64,000 nucleotides of DNA, from positions 1,267,501-1,331,500 of the forward strand of contig JAWLBB010000001.1 in the NCBI GenBank assembly GCA_041395105.1. The letters are read 5' to 3'. Numbering within the stretch: position 1 is the stretch's first letter; each line of letters begins with the position of its first letter. A program made the translations under genes and the position numbers. Source of the DNA: Opitutaceae bacterium (GTDB lineage Bacteria > Verrucomicrobiota > Verrucomicrobiia > Opitutales > Opitutaceae). The notes below the pieces were generated by a model. That model made no database searches. It saw nothing but the letters and a program-made list of their open reading frames with translations, and was not told the DNA's origin. This document shows, piece by piece, positions 52,443 through 60,820 of this stretch.

Positions 52443-54395
52443 CTACCAGAACAACCAGTAGAGGGCGAGGGTGGCTACGACGACGACCCCGCCCCAGAGC
52501 TTGGCCGATTTCGAACTCTCCAAAGCGATGATGTCGGTGACGGGCATGACGACCGGCTGCTTCATCGGATTGATCAGCCGGATGAGGGTGAGGACGAGGA
52601 GGACGATGCCGAAGCAGATGGCCATCCGGTTGAGGAAGGCAATCTGCGGGGCGAAGATCTTCAGTCCCCCATAAAGAACAATATTGAGGGCAATCCCGAC
52701 CCACCCGACGTAACGCGGAGCCTTGTGGACGAGGAAGCCGAAGATGAAGACCGAGAGGATGCCGGGGCTTATGAAACCCTGGAATTCCTGGATGAAGGTG
52801 AAGATGCCGCCGAAATGCGGGCTGCCCAGGGACGGGGCGATCAGGCAGGCGATGAGGACAAAGACGACAACGAAGACACGGCCGGATGTCACCAGCTGGT
52901 ACTGGGTGGCGTTCTTCTTGACCTTGGTGAAGATGTCCATCGTCGCGATGGTCGAAGCGGAGTTGAGCATCGAGGCGAGCGAGGAGACGACGGCCCCGAA
53001 GATGGCGGCGAGGACAAACCAGGTGATGCCCGGCTTGAGCAGGTTCTTCAGGAGGGTCGGGAAAGCCGCGTCGTAGTCGTAGCCGATCAGCCGGGTGGCT
53101 GAGGGAATCTTTGCGGTTGCGGCCGGCTGCATGGCAGTCTGGTTGGCGGCAAAGAGCAGATCGGGATCAGGGGAGAGGTCGACGGGCACCGCACTTCCGG
53201 TCACCCCGGCGTTGTGGGCGACGATCCGTCCGGCCAACTCAGGGTTGAGCTCGGCAAAGTTCTCCGAAAAGGGAAAGACCTTCTGGGGAGCGCTGGCAAA
53301 CTCTGCGAGAATCCGTTCGTTCTTGATGTCGGCCTGGCTCTTCAGGTCGCCGTTGAAAAGGTTGAAGGCAAGGATCCCGGGAATGACGACGACGAATGGA
53401 ATGAGCAGTTTGAGGGCGGCCGCAAAAATGATGCCCTTCTGGCCCTCGGCCAGTGATTTTGAGCCGAGGGTTCGCTGCATGATATATTGGTTGAGTCCCC
53501 AGTAGAAGAAATTGGGGATCCAGAGGCCGACCAGAAGGGCCGTCCAGGGGATCTCCGGGTCGTCCTTGGGACGGACCATGTGAATCTTGCCGCCGGAACC
53601 ATTGGGTCCGCTGACCGCGATGGCTTCCTTGTCGACGCCGTCGTTGAGCAATTTGAAGCGGCTCCAGGCGCCGGCGGCCTCGAGATCCTGAACGGTGGCC
53701 GACGAATTCTCGACCTTGGTCAGGAAGAGCTCCTCGGCGGGCTTGGATCCGAGTTCCTGGAAGGCCAGGAACATGACGAGAGCGCCTCCGGCGATGAGCG
53801 ATGACCCCCAGACGAGGTCGGTCCAGGCGCAGGCCTTGAGGCCACCGATGAAGACGTAGACTGCGGCGCAGGTCCCGATCAGCCAGCAGCCGACCGTGAT
53901 ATTGCCGAGGTCGAGGCCGAGCAGGGACGTGTCCTGGAAGAAGACGCTGACAACCTTGGCCCCCGAAAAAATGACGGAAGCGGTCGGGACGCCGACAAGG
54001 ATGACGAGGGTCGCCACGGCCATGATGAAGCGCGAGAAGGGTCCGTAGCGGTATTCAAGAAATTCGGGAATCGTGTAGATCCCGCAACGCAGGAGTTTGG
54101 GAAGAAAGAGAAAGGCCACCACGACCAGGGTGATCGCCGCCATCCACTCGTAGGAGGCGATGGCCATCCCCAGCCAGTCGGCGGCCTTGCCGGACATGCC
54201 GACGAATTGTTCAGTGGAGATATTGGCGGCGATCAGCGAAAAGCCCACCAGCCACCAGGTCAGGCCGCGGCCGGCGAGAAAGTAGTCGCTGGCACCGTGT
54301 TCGCTCTTCAATTCCTCCTTGCGGCTTTGCCAGATACCGAGGGTGATCACGCCGACAACGGCAACGACAAAGAGGATGACATCGAGTGTGCTCAT
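52443..54395 (-). CDS. SSS-family sodium/sugar symporter (SGLT-like)
   Basis: 650 residues, about 14 membrane helices. DYFLAGRGLTWWLVGFSLIA followed by ANISTEQFVGMSG is the SGLT-type opening; NFFYWGLNQYIMQRTLGSKS and SLASMLNSASTIATMDIF are the further family signatures. Two long soluble insertions (roughly residues 215-280 and 360-440) make it larger than the ~550-residue norm. It imports a sugar with sodium. Upstream of galM in the same operon and divergent from pentonate-degrading genes. Confidence 0.92.
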   Translation of the reverse strand: MSTLDVILFVVAVVGVITLGIWQSRKEELKSEHGASDYFLAGRGLTWWLVGFSLIAANISTEQFVGMSGKAADWLGMAIASYEWMAAITLVVVAFLFLPKLLRCGIYTIPEFLEYRYGPFSRFIMAVATLVILVGVPTASVIFSGAKVVSVFFQDTSLLGLDLGNITVGCWLIGTCAAVYVFIGGLKACAWTDLVWGSSLIAGGALVMFLAFQELGSKPAEELFLTKVENSSATVQDLEAAGAWSRFKLLNDGVDKEAIAVSGPNGSGGKIHMVRPKDDPEIPWTALLVGLWIPNFFYWGLNQYIMQRTLGSKSLAEGQKGIIFAAALKLLIPFVVVIPGILAFNLFNGDLKSQADIKNERILAEFASAPQKVFPFSENFAELNPELAGRIVAHNAGVTGSAVPVDLSPDPDLLFAANQTAMQPAATAKIPSATRLIGYDYDAAFPTLLKNLLKPGITWFVLAAIFGAVVSSLASMLNSASTIATMDIFTKVKKNATQYQLVTSGRVFVVVFVLIACLIAPSLGSPHFGGIFTFIQEFQGFISPGILSVFIFGFLVHKAPRYVGWVGIALNIVLYGGLKIFAPQIAFLNRMAICFGIVLLVLTLIRLINPMKQPVVMPVTDIIALESSKSAKLWGGVVVVATLALYWLFW

Positions 54396-54611
54396 GGAGG
54401 GATTTGATGGGGGTTGGAGGGCGCGGAATTCTGCCGGATGTGCGCTCGGGCGGTCAATCCCTGAACAGGAGATGGCGGGAGTGATGGGCCGGCTATTGGG
54501 GATCGATTGAGGATGGGTGGGTTTGGCGTATGGATCGAACGCGCCCTGAAGACTTGCCTCAAGCGCCGGTGACGGCGCATGCTTTCGGTCTTCGCTTCAA
54601 TCCCTCTACCG

Positions 54612-55835
54612 ATGAGCCTTCACACTTTCAGGACGGTTACGGAATTCGTCTCAACCGCGGTTGTTCCGGACCAGGGTCGAACCGGGACCTGGGTCGGTCG
54701 GGTCTGGGTTCCGGCCGCCATGGCGGCGGATGGGCTGGCCGGTCCCCGGGTGGTGGTCTTGCGCGAAGGTCGGATCTGGACGACAGGCCACCAGACCATG
54801 GCCGCGTTGATCAATGACACCGCAACAGAGGGGCTTTCCGCAAGGGAGGGCGAATGCTTCGGCGATCTCGACGAGGTGCTGGAGAACAGCCTCTTTTTCA
54901 ATCGGGTCAACCGGTTGCAGGACGAGAATCGTGTCGTCCTGCTTGCCCCCAACGATATTCTGGCGACGAAGGCCTGCGGAGTGACCTTTGTCCGCAGCCT
55001 TCTCGAGCGGGTCATTGAGGAAAAGGCCCGCGGTGATGCCTCGCGGGCCGGGGAGATTCGGGCCATGATTCTGGATACGCTGGGCGACGACCTTTCCAGG
55101 GTGATTCCGGGCTCGCCGGAGACGGACGTTCTCAAGGAACGCCTGATCAGGGCCGGTATCTGGTCGCAGTATCTGGAAGTCGGCATCGGCAAGGATGCGG
55201 AGGTCTTCACCAAGCACCAGCCGATGGCCTCTGTCACCTACGGGAACCAGATCGGGGTGTTGCCGGATTCCAAATGGAACAATCCTGAGCCCGAGATCGT
55301 TCTGGCGGTCTCCAATCGCGGGGTGATCCGGGGAGCCACTCTCGGCAACGACGTCAACCTGCGTGATTATGAGGGCCGCAGCGCCCTCCTGCTCGGAGAG
55401 GCCAAGGACCAGAACGGGTCGTGTTCGATCGGGCCATTCATCCGCCTCTTCGACGAGACCTTCGGTCTGGACGCAATCACCCGGATGGAAGTGGAATTGC
55501 AGATTGTCGGAGAGGACGGATTTTCCACAGGCGGGCGCAACCGGATGAGCGAAATCAGCCGTTCGCCGGAGGCACTGGTCGCCCAGGCGATCGGTCGCCA
55601 CCACCAGTATCCGGACGGCCTCGTCCTTTTCCTCGGCACCATGTTTGCCCCGACGGCGGACCGTGGCGGGGCCGGCGAGGGTTTCACCCACCATGTCGGT
55701 GACCGGGTGGAGATTTCAACCGAATCCCTTGGCAAGCTGGTCAATTGGGTCAACCATACCGACGCCATTCCCCGATGGGAATACGGGGTTACGGAACTGA
55801 TCAACTATCTGGTCAAAACCAAGACGAAATCATGA
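54612..55835 (+). CDS. FAH-family 2-keto-3-deoxypentonate dehydratase (probable)
   Basis: 407 residues, fumarylacetoacetase superfamily. The metal-binding Glu pair is in NNPEPEIVLAV, followed by GATLGNDVNLRDYEGRSALL and NGSCSIGPFIRLFDE, close to the archaeal and bacterial 2-keto-3-deoxy-arabinonate/xylonate dehydratases. That enzyme makes 2-oxoglutarate semialdehyde, and the next gene (ATGA overlap) encodes the enzyme that uses it. The pairing is the main support for the specific call. Confidence 0.82.
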   Translation: MSLHTFRTVTEFVSTAVVPDQGRTGTWVGRVWVPAAMAADGLAGPRVVVLREGRIWTTGHQTMAALINDTATEGLSAREGECFGDLDEVLENSLFFNRVNRLQDENRVVLLAPNDILATKACGVTFVRSLLERVIEEKARGDASRAGEIRAMILDTLGDDLSRVIPGSPETDVLKERLIRAGIWSQYLEVGIGKDAEVFTKHQPMASVTYGNQIGVLPDSKWNNPEPEIVLAVSNRGVIRGATLGNDVNLRDYEGRSALLLGEAKDQNGSCSIGPFIRLFDETFGLDAITRMEVELQIVGEDGFSTGGRNRMSEISRSPEALVAQAIGRHHQYPDGLVLFLGTMFAPTADRGGAGEGFTHHVGDRVEISTESLGKLVNWVNHTDAIPRWEYGVTELINYLVKTKTKS

Positions 55836-57424
55836 ACCTGACAGGCCTTTCAATCATCGGAGCGGGACGCGGTGCGACCGGCGGCGAAGTCTTCCATGGC
55901 ATAAACCCGGCATCCGGCGAAACCCTGCCGACCGAATTCCACAGTGCGAACGGGGCCGAAGTGGACCGGGCCGCCCGTCTCGCCGAGAACGCGTTCGATG
56001 GCTATTCCGCTCTGACCGGCAAAGAGAGGGCGGCCTTCCTCCGGCAGATTGCCGTGAATATCGAGAACGCCGGCGATGCCATCCAGGCGCGGGGGACACT
56101 CGAGACGGGACTTCCGGCCGCGCGTCTGGCCGGGGAGACCGGGCGGACGACCGGGCAGTTGCGGCTCTTTGCCGACCTGCTCGAGGAAGGCTCCTGGGTC
56201 GATGCCCGGATCGACCCCGCGCTGCCCGACCGCAAGCCCCTGCCCAGGTCCGACCTTCGCTTCATGCTGCGACCGGTCGGTCCGGTCGCCGTGTTTTGCG
56301 CGAGCAATTTTCCCCTGGCTTTCTCGGTGGCGGGCGGCGACACCACTTCCGCCCTGGCCGCGGGATGTCCGGTCATCGTCAAGGCCCATCATGCCCATCC
56401 GGGTACATCGGAGATCGTCGGCCTGGCCATCGCCGAAGCGGTCCGTAGCTGCGGCCTGCCCGAAGGCACGTTTTCCATGCTCTACGGATCGGGCCGGGTG
56501 GTCGGTCAGGCCCTGGTGAAGCATCCCTCCGTCAGGGCGGTGGGCTTCACCGGTTCGCGTTCGGGCGGCCGGGCGCTCTTTGACCTGGCGGCGGCCCGCC
56601 CGGAACCGATCCCGGTCTATGCCGAGATGAGCAGCATCAACCCGGTCTTTCTTTTGCCCTCGGCCCTGGCCGGGGATCCGGAGACGCTGGCGACCGGCCT
56701 GCATGGCTCCCTCACGCTCGGGGTCGGGCAGTTCTGCACCAATCCGGGATTGATTCTCACCGGGAAGGGCGGGGCATCCGAAGCGTTCCAGTTGGCCCTG
56801 GCCTCAAAGGTCAAGGCGACCGCCCCGGCCACCATGCTGCACCGGGGTATCCGCGATTCGTATACCGAAGGGGTCGGCCGGAAGTCGTCAAACGACCGGG
56901 TGAAGCCGGTTGCGCTGGGCGAATGTGACGGAGGAGCCGGCGGCAGTGACGTGATGCCGGCCGTCTTTGCGACGGATGCGGCCGCCTATCTGGAGGACCC
57001 TTCATTGGGTGAGGAGGTCTTCGGGCCGTCGACTCTCATTGTTGAGAGTTCCGGCATGGATGAGATGATCCGGATCGCCGAGGGACTTGAAGGGCACCTG
57101 ACTGCCTCTGTCTTCGGGTCGCCGGAGGAACTGGCGGCGAGCGGTCGATTGCTCGCGGTTCTGCAGAGGAAGGTCGGCCGGTTGATCTTCAATCAGTTTC
57201 CCACCGGGGTCGAGGTATGCCACTCCATGGTTCATGGGGGACCGTATCCCGCCACAACCGACGGGCGGTCCACTTCGGTCGGCACCGCCGCGATATTCCG
57301 TTTTACCCGACCGGTCTGCTACCAGAATTTTCCACAGGATGCGCTTCCGGCGGAGTTGCAGGATGGTAACCCGCTGGGAATCATGCGGACGGTCAACGGT
57401 GAGCGGGTAAGGGGGGAAGTGTGA
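55832..57424 (+). CDS. 2-oxoglutarate semialdehyde dehydrogenase (KGSADH type)
   Basis: 530 residues, aldehyde dehydrogenase superfamily, longer than the usual ~480-490 as in the 2,5-dioxovalerate dehydrogenase group. Cofactor region GPVAVFCASNFPLAFSVAGG and VIVKAHHAHPGTSEIV, GFTGSRSGGRALFDLAA, the catalytic Glu in YAEMSSINPVF and catalytic Cys in GQFCTNPGLIL. Oxidises 2-oxoglutarate semialdehyde to 2-oxoglutarate, feeding the TCA cycle. The ATG at 55832 overlaps the FAH gene stop. Confidence 0.9.
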   Translation: MNLTGLSIIGAGRGATGGEVFHGINPASGETLPTEFHSANGAEVDRAARLAENAFDGYSALTGKERAAFLRQIAVNIENAGDAIQARGTLETGLPAARLAGETGRTTGQLRLFADLLEEGSWVDARIDPALPDRKPLPRSDLRFMLRPVGPVAVFCASNFPLAFSVAGGDTTSALAAGCPVIVKAHHAHPGTSEIVGLAIAEAVRSCGLPEGTFSMLYGSGRVVGQALVKHPSVRAVGFTGSRSGGRALFDLAAARPEPIPVYAEMSSINPVFLLPSALAGDPETLATGLHGSLTLGVGQFCTNPGLILTGKGGASEAFQLALASKVKATAPATMLHRGIRDSYTEGVGRKSSNDRVKPVALGECDGGAGGSDVMPAVFATDAAAYLEDPSLGEEVFGPSTLIVESSGMDEMIRIAEGLEGHLTASVFGSPEELAASGRLLAVLQRKVGRLIFNQFPTGVEVCHSMVHGGPYPATTDGRSTSVGTAAIFRFTRPVCYQNFPQDALPAELQDGNPLGIMRTVNGERVRGEV

Positions 57425-57436
57425 GGAGCGCTTAGG

Positions 57437-57460
57437 GATCGAGGCGTAAAGCCTCTCCTA
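57437..57460 (+). repeat. Short dispersed repeat hairpin, GAGGC/GCCTC type
   Basis: GATCGAGGCGTAAAGCCTCT plus CCTA: a GAGGC/GCCTC stem with a GTAAA loop in the 47-bp gap between two convergent genes. Same family as 8752-8774 and 21213-21235. By position it could also act as a terminator, though there is no T-tract. Confidence 0.5.
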
Positions 57461-57471
57461 CCTATGGATGC

Positions 57472-59070
57472 TCAGGGCAATGCCGCGGAATAACCCTCCA
57501 CCAACAGGCGCTGGTGCTGGCGGATCTGTTCCTGGTAGAGGGGGTCGTCGATCCGGTTGATCTGTTCCCAGGGGTCGATGGAGAGATCGTAGAACTCGCG
57601 TTGAGCTGGCGGGGTTTCTCCGGGCAGGCGGGTGTCCGAACGCCACTCCGAGTAGCGGAAGTCACGGGTCCGGACCGACCGTCCGAGTCCGCCGATGCCG
57701 ATCATGGAAAAGGCCGCCTTCTTCCACGGTCGATCGGGCACGTCGAGCAGAGGAAGGAAGCTGGTCCCTTCGAAGAGGGGTGATTTCCTGATGCCCCAGA
57801 AGTCGCAGAGGGTGGGCACGACATCGACCAGCTCGACGATCGCGTCGGAGGATTGTCCATTGGCCGGGGCTCCGGGAACCCGGACGATGAGGGGAACCCT
57901 TGTGGATTGTTCAAAGAGGGCGTACTTGCTCCAGAGGCCGTGCTCGCCGAGCTGAAAACCGTGGTCGGCAAAGAAGACGACGATGGTCCGGTCGGCCAGA
58001 CCGTTGGTCTCAAGTGCATTCAGGATGATGCCAATCTGGTGGTCGACGTAGGTGGAGCAGGCGTAGTAGGCGGCGATGGCCAGCCTTTCCCTCTCCGGGG
58101 TGGGCCCGTATTCTGGATACAGCCCGTTGAAGATGTCATAGTTGCGGCCGTTCCGTTTCGCGACGGCCGGGATGCCCTCGTCGAGGGAGGCGGGAGCCGG
58201 GGTCAGGGCCATTTTGTCCGGGTCGTAAAGATCGGTGTATTTCTTTGGTGCAAGCAACGGCGTATGGGGCGCGTAGAGCCCCACGGAAAGAAAGAAGGGC
58301 GTCTCATTCCGTGCGTAACCCTCGATCAGGCCGGCCACGCTGCGGGATATGCGTCCGTCTTCCATCCATTCCTCGGGCAGGCCCGAGTCGCCGAGTTGCT
58401 CGGCGTGGAGTTGCTGGAACGGTTTGCGCAGTTCCCAATTGTCGGGGGCGCCGGCGGCGAGGCGGGTGTTGCGGTCCTCGAGCAATTGGACCAGACGGGA
58501 GGAGACGGCAGGGTCCGGCAGGAAACGAACCTCGTCCTCTGGGTGAACCGGGGCGCCCTCGGGCGTGGGGGTGAGGTGGATCTCGCCGTCGAAATGATGC
58601 GGACGGTCGTAGGAATGGGTGTATTCCAGATAATCATAGCCCCGGGCGAAGCGTTCGGCATCGGTCCATTTGTGGACAATCTTGCCGACGGTGGCGGTGT
58701 GGACGCCTTCCCGCTGGCGCAGGATTTCCGCCATATTGGGGGCCCCTTCGGGAACGAAGTCATCCATGTCGTCACCGTTGCCGAAAACACGGGAAGAATC
58801 CGGCCGCAGGCCGGTCACAAACGACGAGCGCGACGGATTGCAGACCGGGGCCTGGCAGTAGGCGCGGTCGAAACGGAGTCCATTCGCGGCGAGCCGGTCG
58901 ATATTGGGCGTCTGAACAACGGTGTTGCCGTAGGTGCCGATAGCATCGGCCGACCAATCCTCGACCACGATCATGAGGATGTTCATCTCCCGGGTGTCCG
59001 GCAGGTCCGGACGGGCGGCGAGAGTGGAGGCGGTGACGAGCAGGATAGGGATGAAGAGGTAATCTCTCAT
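57472..59070 (-). CDS. Exported sulfatase (iduronate-sulfatase-like)
   Basis: 532 residues. Signal peptide (DYLFIPILLVTASTLAA), metal-binding Asp in VVEDWSADAIGTYGN, and the sulfatase core CNPSRSSFVTG, whose Cys is converted to formylglycine. HTPLLAPKKYTDLYDPD and FFADHGFQLGEHGLWSKYAL follow the iduronate-2-sulfatase/choline-sulfatase branch. It would remove sulfate esters from a polysaccharide. No formylglycine-generating enzyme is in the window. Near a beta-helix hydrolase and a symporter, so part of a polysaccharide locus. Confidence 0.93.
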   Translation of the reverse strand: MRDYLFIPILLVTASTLAARPDLPDTREMNILMIVVEDWSADAIGTYGNTVVQTPNIDRLAANGLRFDRAYCQAPVCNPSRSSFVTGLRPDSSRVFGNGDDMDDFVPEGAPNMAEILRQREGVHTATVGKIVHKWTDAERFARGYDYLEYTHSYDRPHHFDGEIHLTPTPEGAPVHPEDEVRFLPDPAVSSRLVQLLEDRNTRLAAGAPDNWELRKPFQQLHAEQLGDSGLPEEWMEDGRISRSVAGLIEGYARNETPFFLSVGLYAPHTPLLAPKKYTDLYDPDKMALTPAPASLDEGIPAVAKRNGRNYDIFNGLYPEYGPTPERERLAIAAYYACSTYVDHQIGIILNALETNGLADRTIVVFFADHGFQLGEHGLWSKYALFEQSTRVPLIVRVPGAPANGQSSDAIVELVDVVPTLCDFWGIRKSPLFEGTSFLPLLDVPDRPWKKAAFSMIGIGGLGRSVRTRDFRYSEWRSDTRLPGETPPAQREFYDLSIDPWEQINRIDDPLYQEQIRQHQRLLVEGYSAALP

Positions 59071-59103
59071 TGTCGTGCGGGGATTCGTTTGTCGTGGAAG
59101 CTG

Positions 59104-59124
59104 CAGTCACGGCAGTCTCTTGCC
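59104..59124 (+). repeat. CAGTCTCTTG repeat, single copy
   Basis: CAGTCACGGCAGTCTCTTGC plus C, matching the 51112-51134 arm (AG.C.CGGCAGTCTCTTGCC). Located between the sulfatase start and the beta-helix gene end; flanked by GTGGAA and TTCCAC forming a looser outer dyad. Confidence 0.42.
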
Positions 59125-59209
59125 ATATCCGAAGGTTGATGTTCCACGGGAATTCGGGTCGTCTGCAGGGGGGGGAGCAACGAGGATGGATTATGCGAAA
59201 CGGGTGGTG

Positions 59210-60688
59210 TCATTCAAAAATAACATTCCGGATGAATGGGTTGGTTTCGATGTCCGTTTGCCCGAAGCCTTGCAGCAGAACTCCGTTCATGGTGACCTGA
59301 CGGAAGATCAGGTTGGCGAAGGAGCCGACATCATTCAGGCCAAGGATGCGGATGCCGACATCGGCGGGATCGGCATTGATCCGAATGTTCTCGAGAAGGA
59401 GATTGCGAACTCCGCCGCCCCCGGCGCCCCAGACTCCTGCCGGGTTGATTTCGAGTGAGAGGAAGCGGTCGTGATGGATGCGGATGTTGCGGATGGTCAC
59501 GTTGGTGACGAAGACGGAGCCGCCGTGTTTGGAGGCGAGAAAGCCCTTGTTGGTCGCCCCGATGCTCTCGCAGTCCTCGATCAGGACATTGTCGCAGGTT
59601 TGCGCTCCGTTCCAGGTCAACATGATGTCCCCGCCGTTCTTCTGGCCCCAGAAGATCGTATCCCGAACATGGATATCGCGAACGATGGTCCCGGTGATGC
59701 GTTGGGTCTGATCCTCGAGCGTTTTGACCTCTCGGTCTTCGGAATCGTAGAGGCCGGTGATGCAGACGCGGTCATCGCTGCCGGCGATGAAGCAGTCCTC
59801 GAGCAGGACGTTGCGGCTGTAAAGGTGGACTCCGTCGTTGTTGTTCTCGCCGAAGCCGAGGAGTTTGAGGTTGCGGATGACGATGTCGTCGCAATTGGCC
59901 ACCTCGAGCTGATAGCTCGGACTGTTGATGACGGCGTAACCCTCGAAGCGGAGATTGCGGCAATCGCGGAAGAAGGCGCCCATCGCGTCGCCGAACCACT
60001 CGGCCTGGAGAGGGTCTTCGCGGCGTGCGTGGGGTCGAAAGGCCTGGGCGAAAAGACCGTTGCCGATGATGCGGATGCCATCCTTGCCGACGCAGTGCAG
60101 CGTGGCAGTGACAACGGCACCACCGGAGAGGTGGAGGGTCTTGATCCCGTCGACGAACGGGTCCCAGGCCCGGCCAAAATCATGGACGCCGGGACCGAGG
60201 GAGAGCACGGTGGGGTCATCGGGGTCGATCTTCTCCTCCGGGGGGGCTTCTGCGCTGATGATGAACCAGTTCTCGCCGAGTTCCTCGAGTTCGGCCGTCA
60301 GGAGGAATTTCGCCGGTTGGTCGAGCGTGATCCGGAGGGTGGTCGGGGAGGTTTGCTCGACCTTCCGGACCAGGGGTTTGATCGAGAACGATGTTATCGG
60401 CCGGGCCGTGGTGATTTCGACGACGGCCTCCGCATGGGCGAAGGCAAAGCTGACATAGGAGCCTCCTTTGCGGGCGAACCCGTATTTGTTGAACTCAAGC
60501 TCGAAACCGCGGTAGACAAAAGTGTCCCGGCCGTTGACCGAGAGGTCGAAGAGGGGTGACTCTTCGAGGCCTTCGACCGTGCTGAGATCGCCCGGGGAGG
60601 GATGGATGATGAGAAGCGGCTCGTCCTCGGCCCGGCCGGGGGTCAGGGCTGCGAGGGTGAGCATCAATGCGAAATGCAGATAGTTCAT
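59210..60688 (-). CDS. Exported right-handed beta-helix protein, GH28-like
   Basis: 492 residues with a signal peptide (NYLHFALMLTLAALTPGRAE). An N-terminal beta-sandwich leads into repeated beta-helix coils. The central ENNNDGVHLYSRNVLLEDCF then IAGSDDRVCITG parallels the NTDG and DD catalytic regions of family 28 polygalacturonase-type hydrolases; the classic catalytic His motif (GHG) is not clear, so the exact enzyme class is uncertain. ATG at 60688 is used; the frame is open to 60775. Confidence 0.72.
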   Translation of the reverse strand: MNYLHFALMLTLAALTPGRAEDEPLLIIHPSPGDLSTVEGLEESPLFDLSVNGRDTFVYRGFELEFNKYGFARKGGSYVSFAFAHAEAVVEITTARPITSFSIKPLVRKVEQTSPTTLRITLDQPAKFLLTAELEELGENWFIISAEAPPEEKIDPDDPTVLSLGPGVHDFGRAWDPFVDGIKTLHLSGGAVVTATLHCVGKDGIRIIGNGLFAQAFRPHARREDPLQAEWFGDAMGAFFRDCRNLRFEGYAVINSPSYQLEVANCDDIVIRNLKLLGFGENNNDGVHLYSRNVLLEDCFIAGSDDRVCITGLYDSEDREVKTLEDQTQRITGTIVRDIHVRDTIFWGQKNGGDIMLTWNGAQTCDNVLIEDCESIGATNKGFLASKHGGSVFVTNVTIRNIRIHHDRFLSLEINPAGVWGAGGGGVRNLLLENIRINADPADVGIRILGLNDVGSFANLIFRQVTMNGVLLQGFGQTDIETNPFIRNVIFE

Positions 60689-60820
60689 CGGTTGGGTGGG
60701 CGGATCGAAAGATGGGAACGATGTCGCAACGCCGCTGGGTCGGCGCTCGGGTCGGTCATGAGGGCGCCTCGACACAGCGAAGTGGCTATAATCTGAAGGC
60801 GTGAATCCATCGGATGTTTT

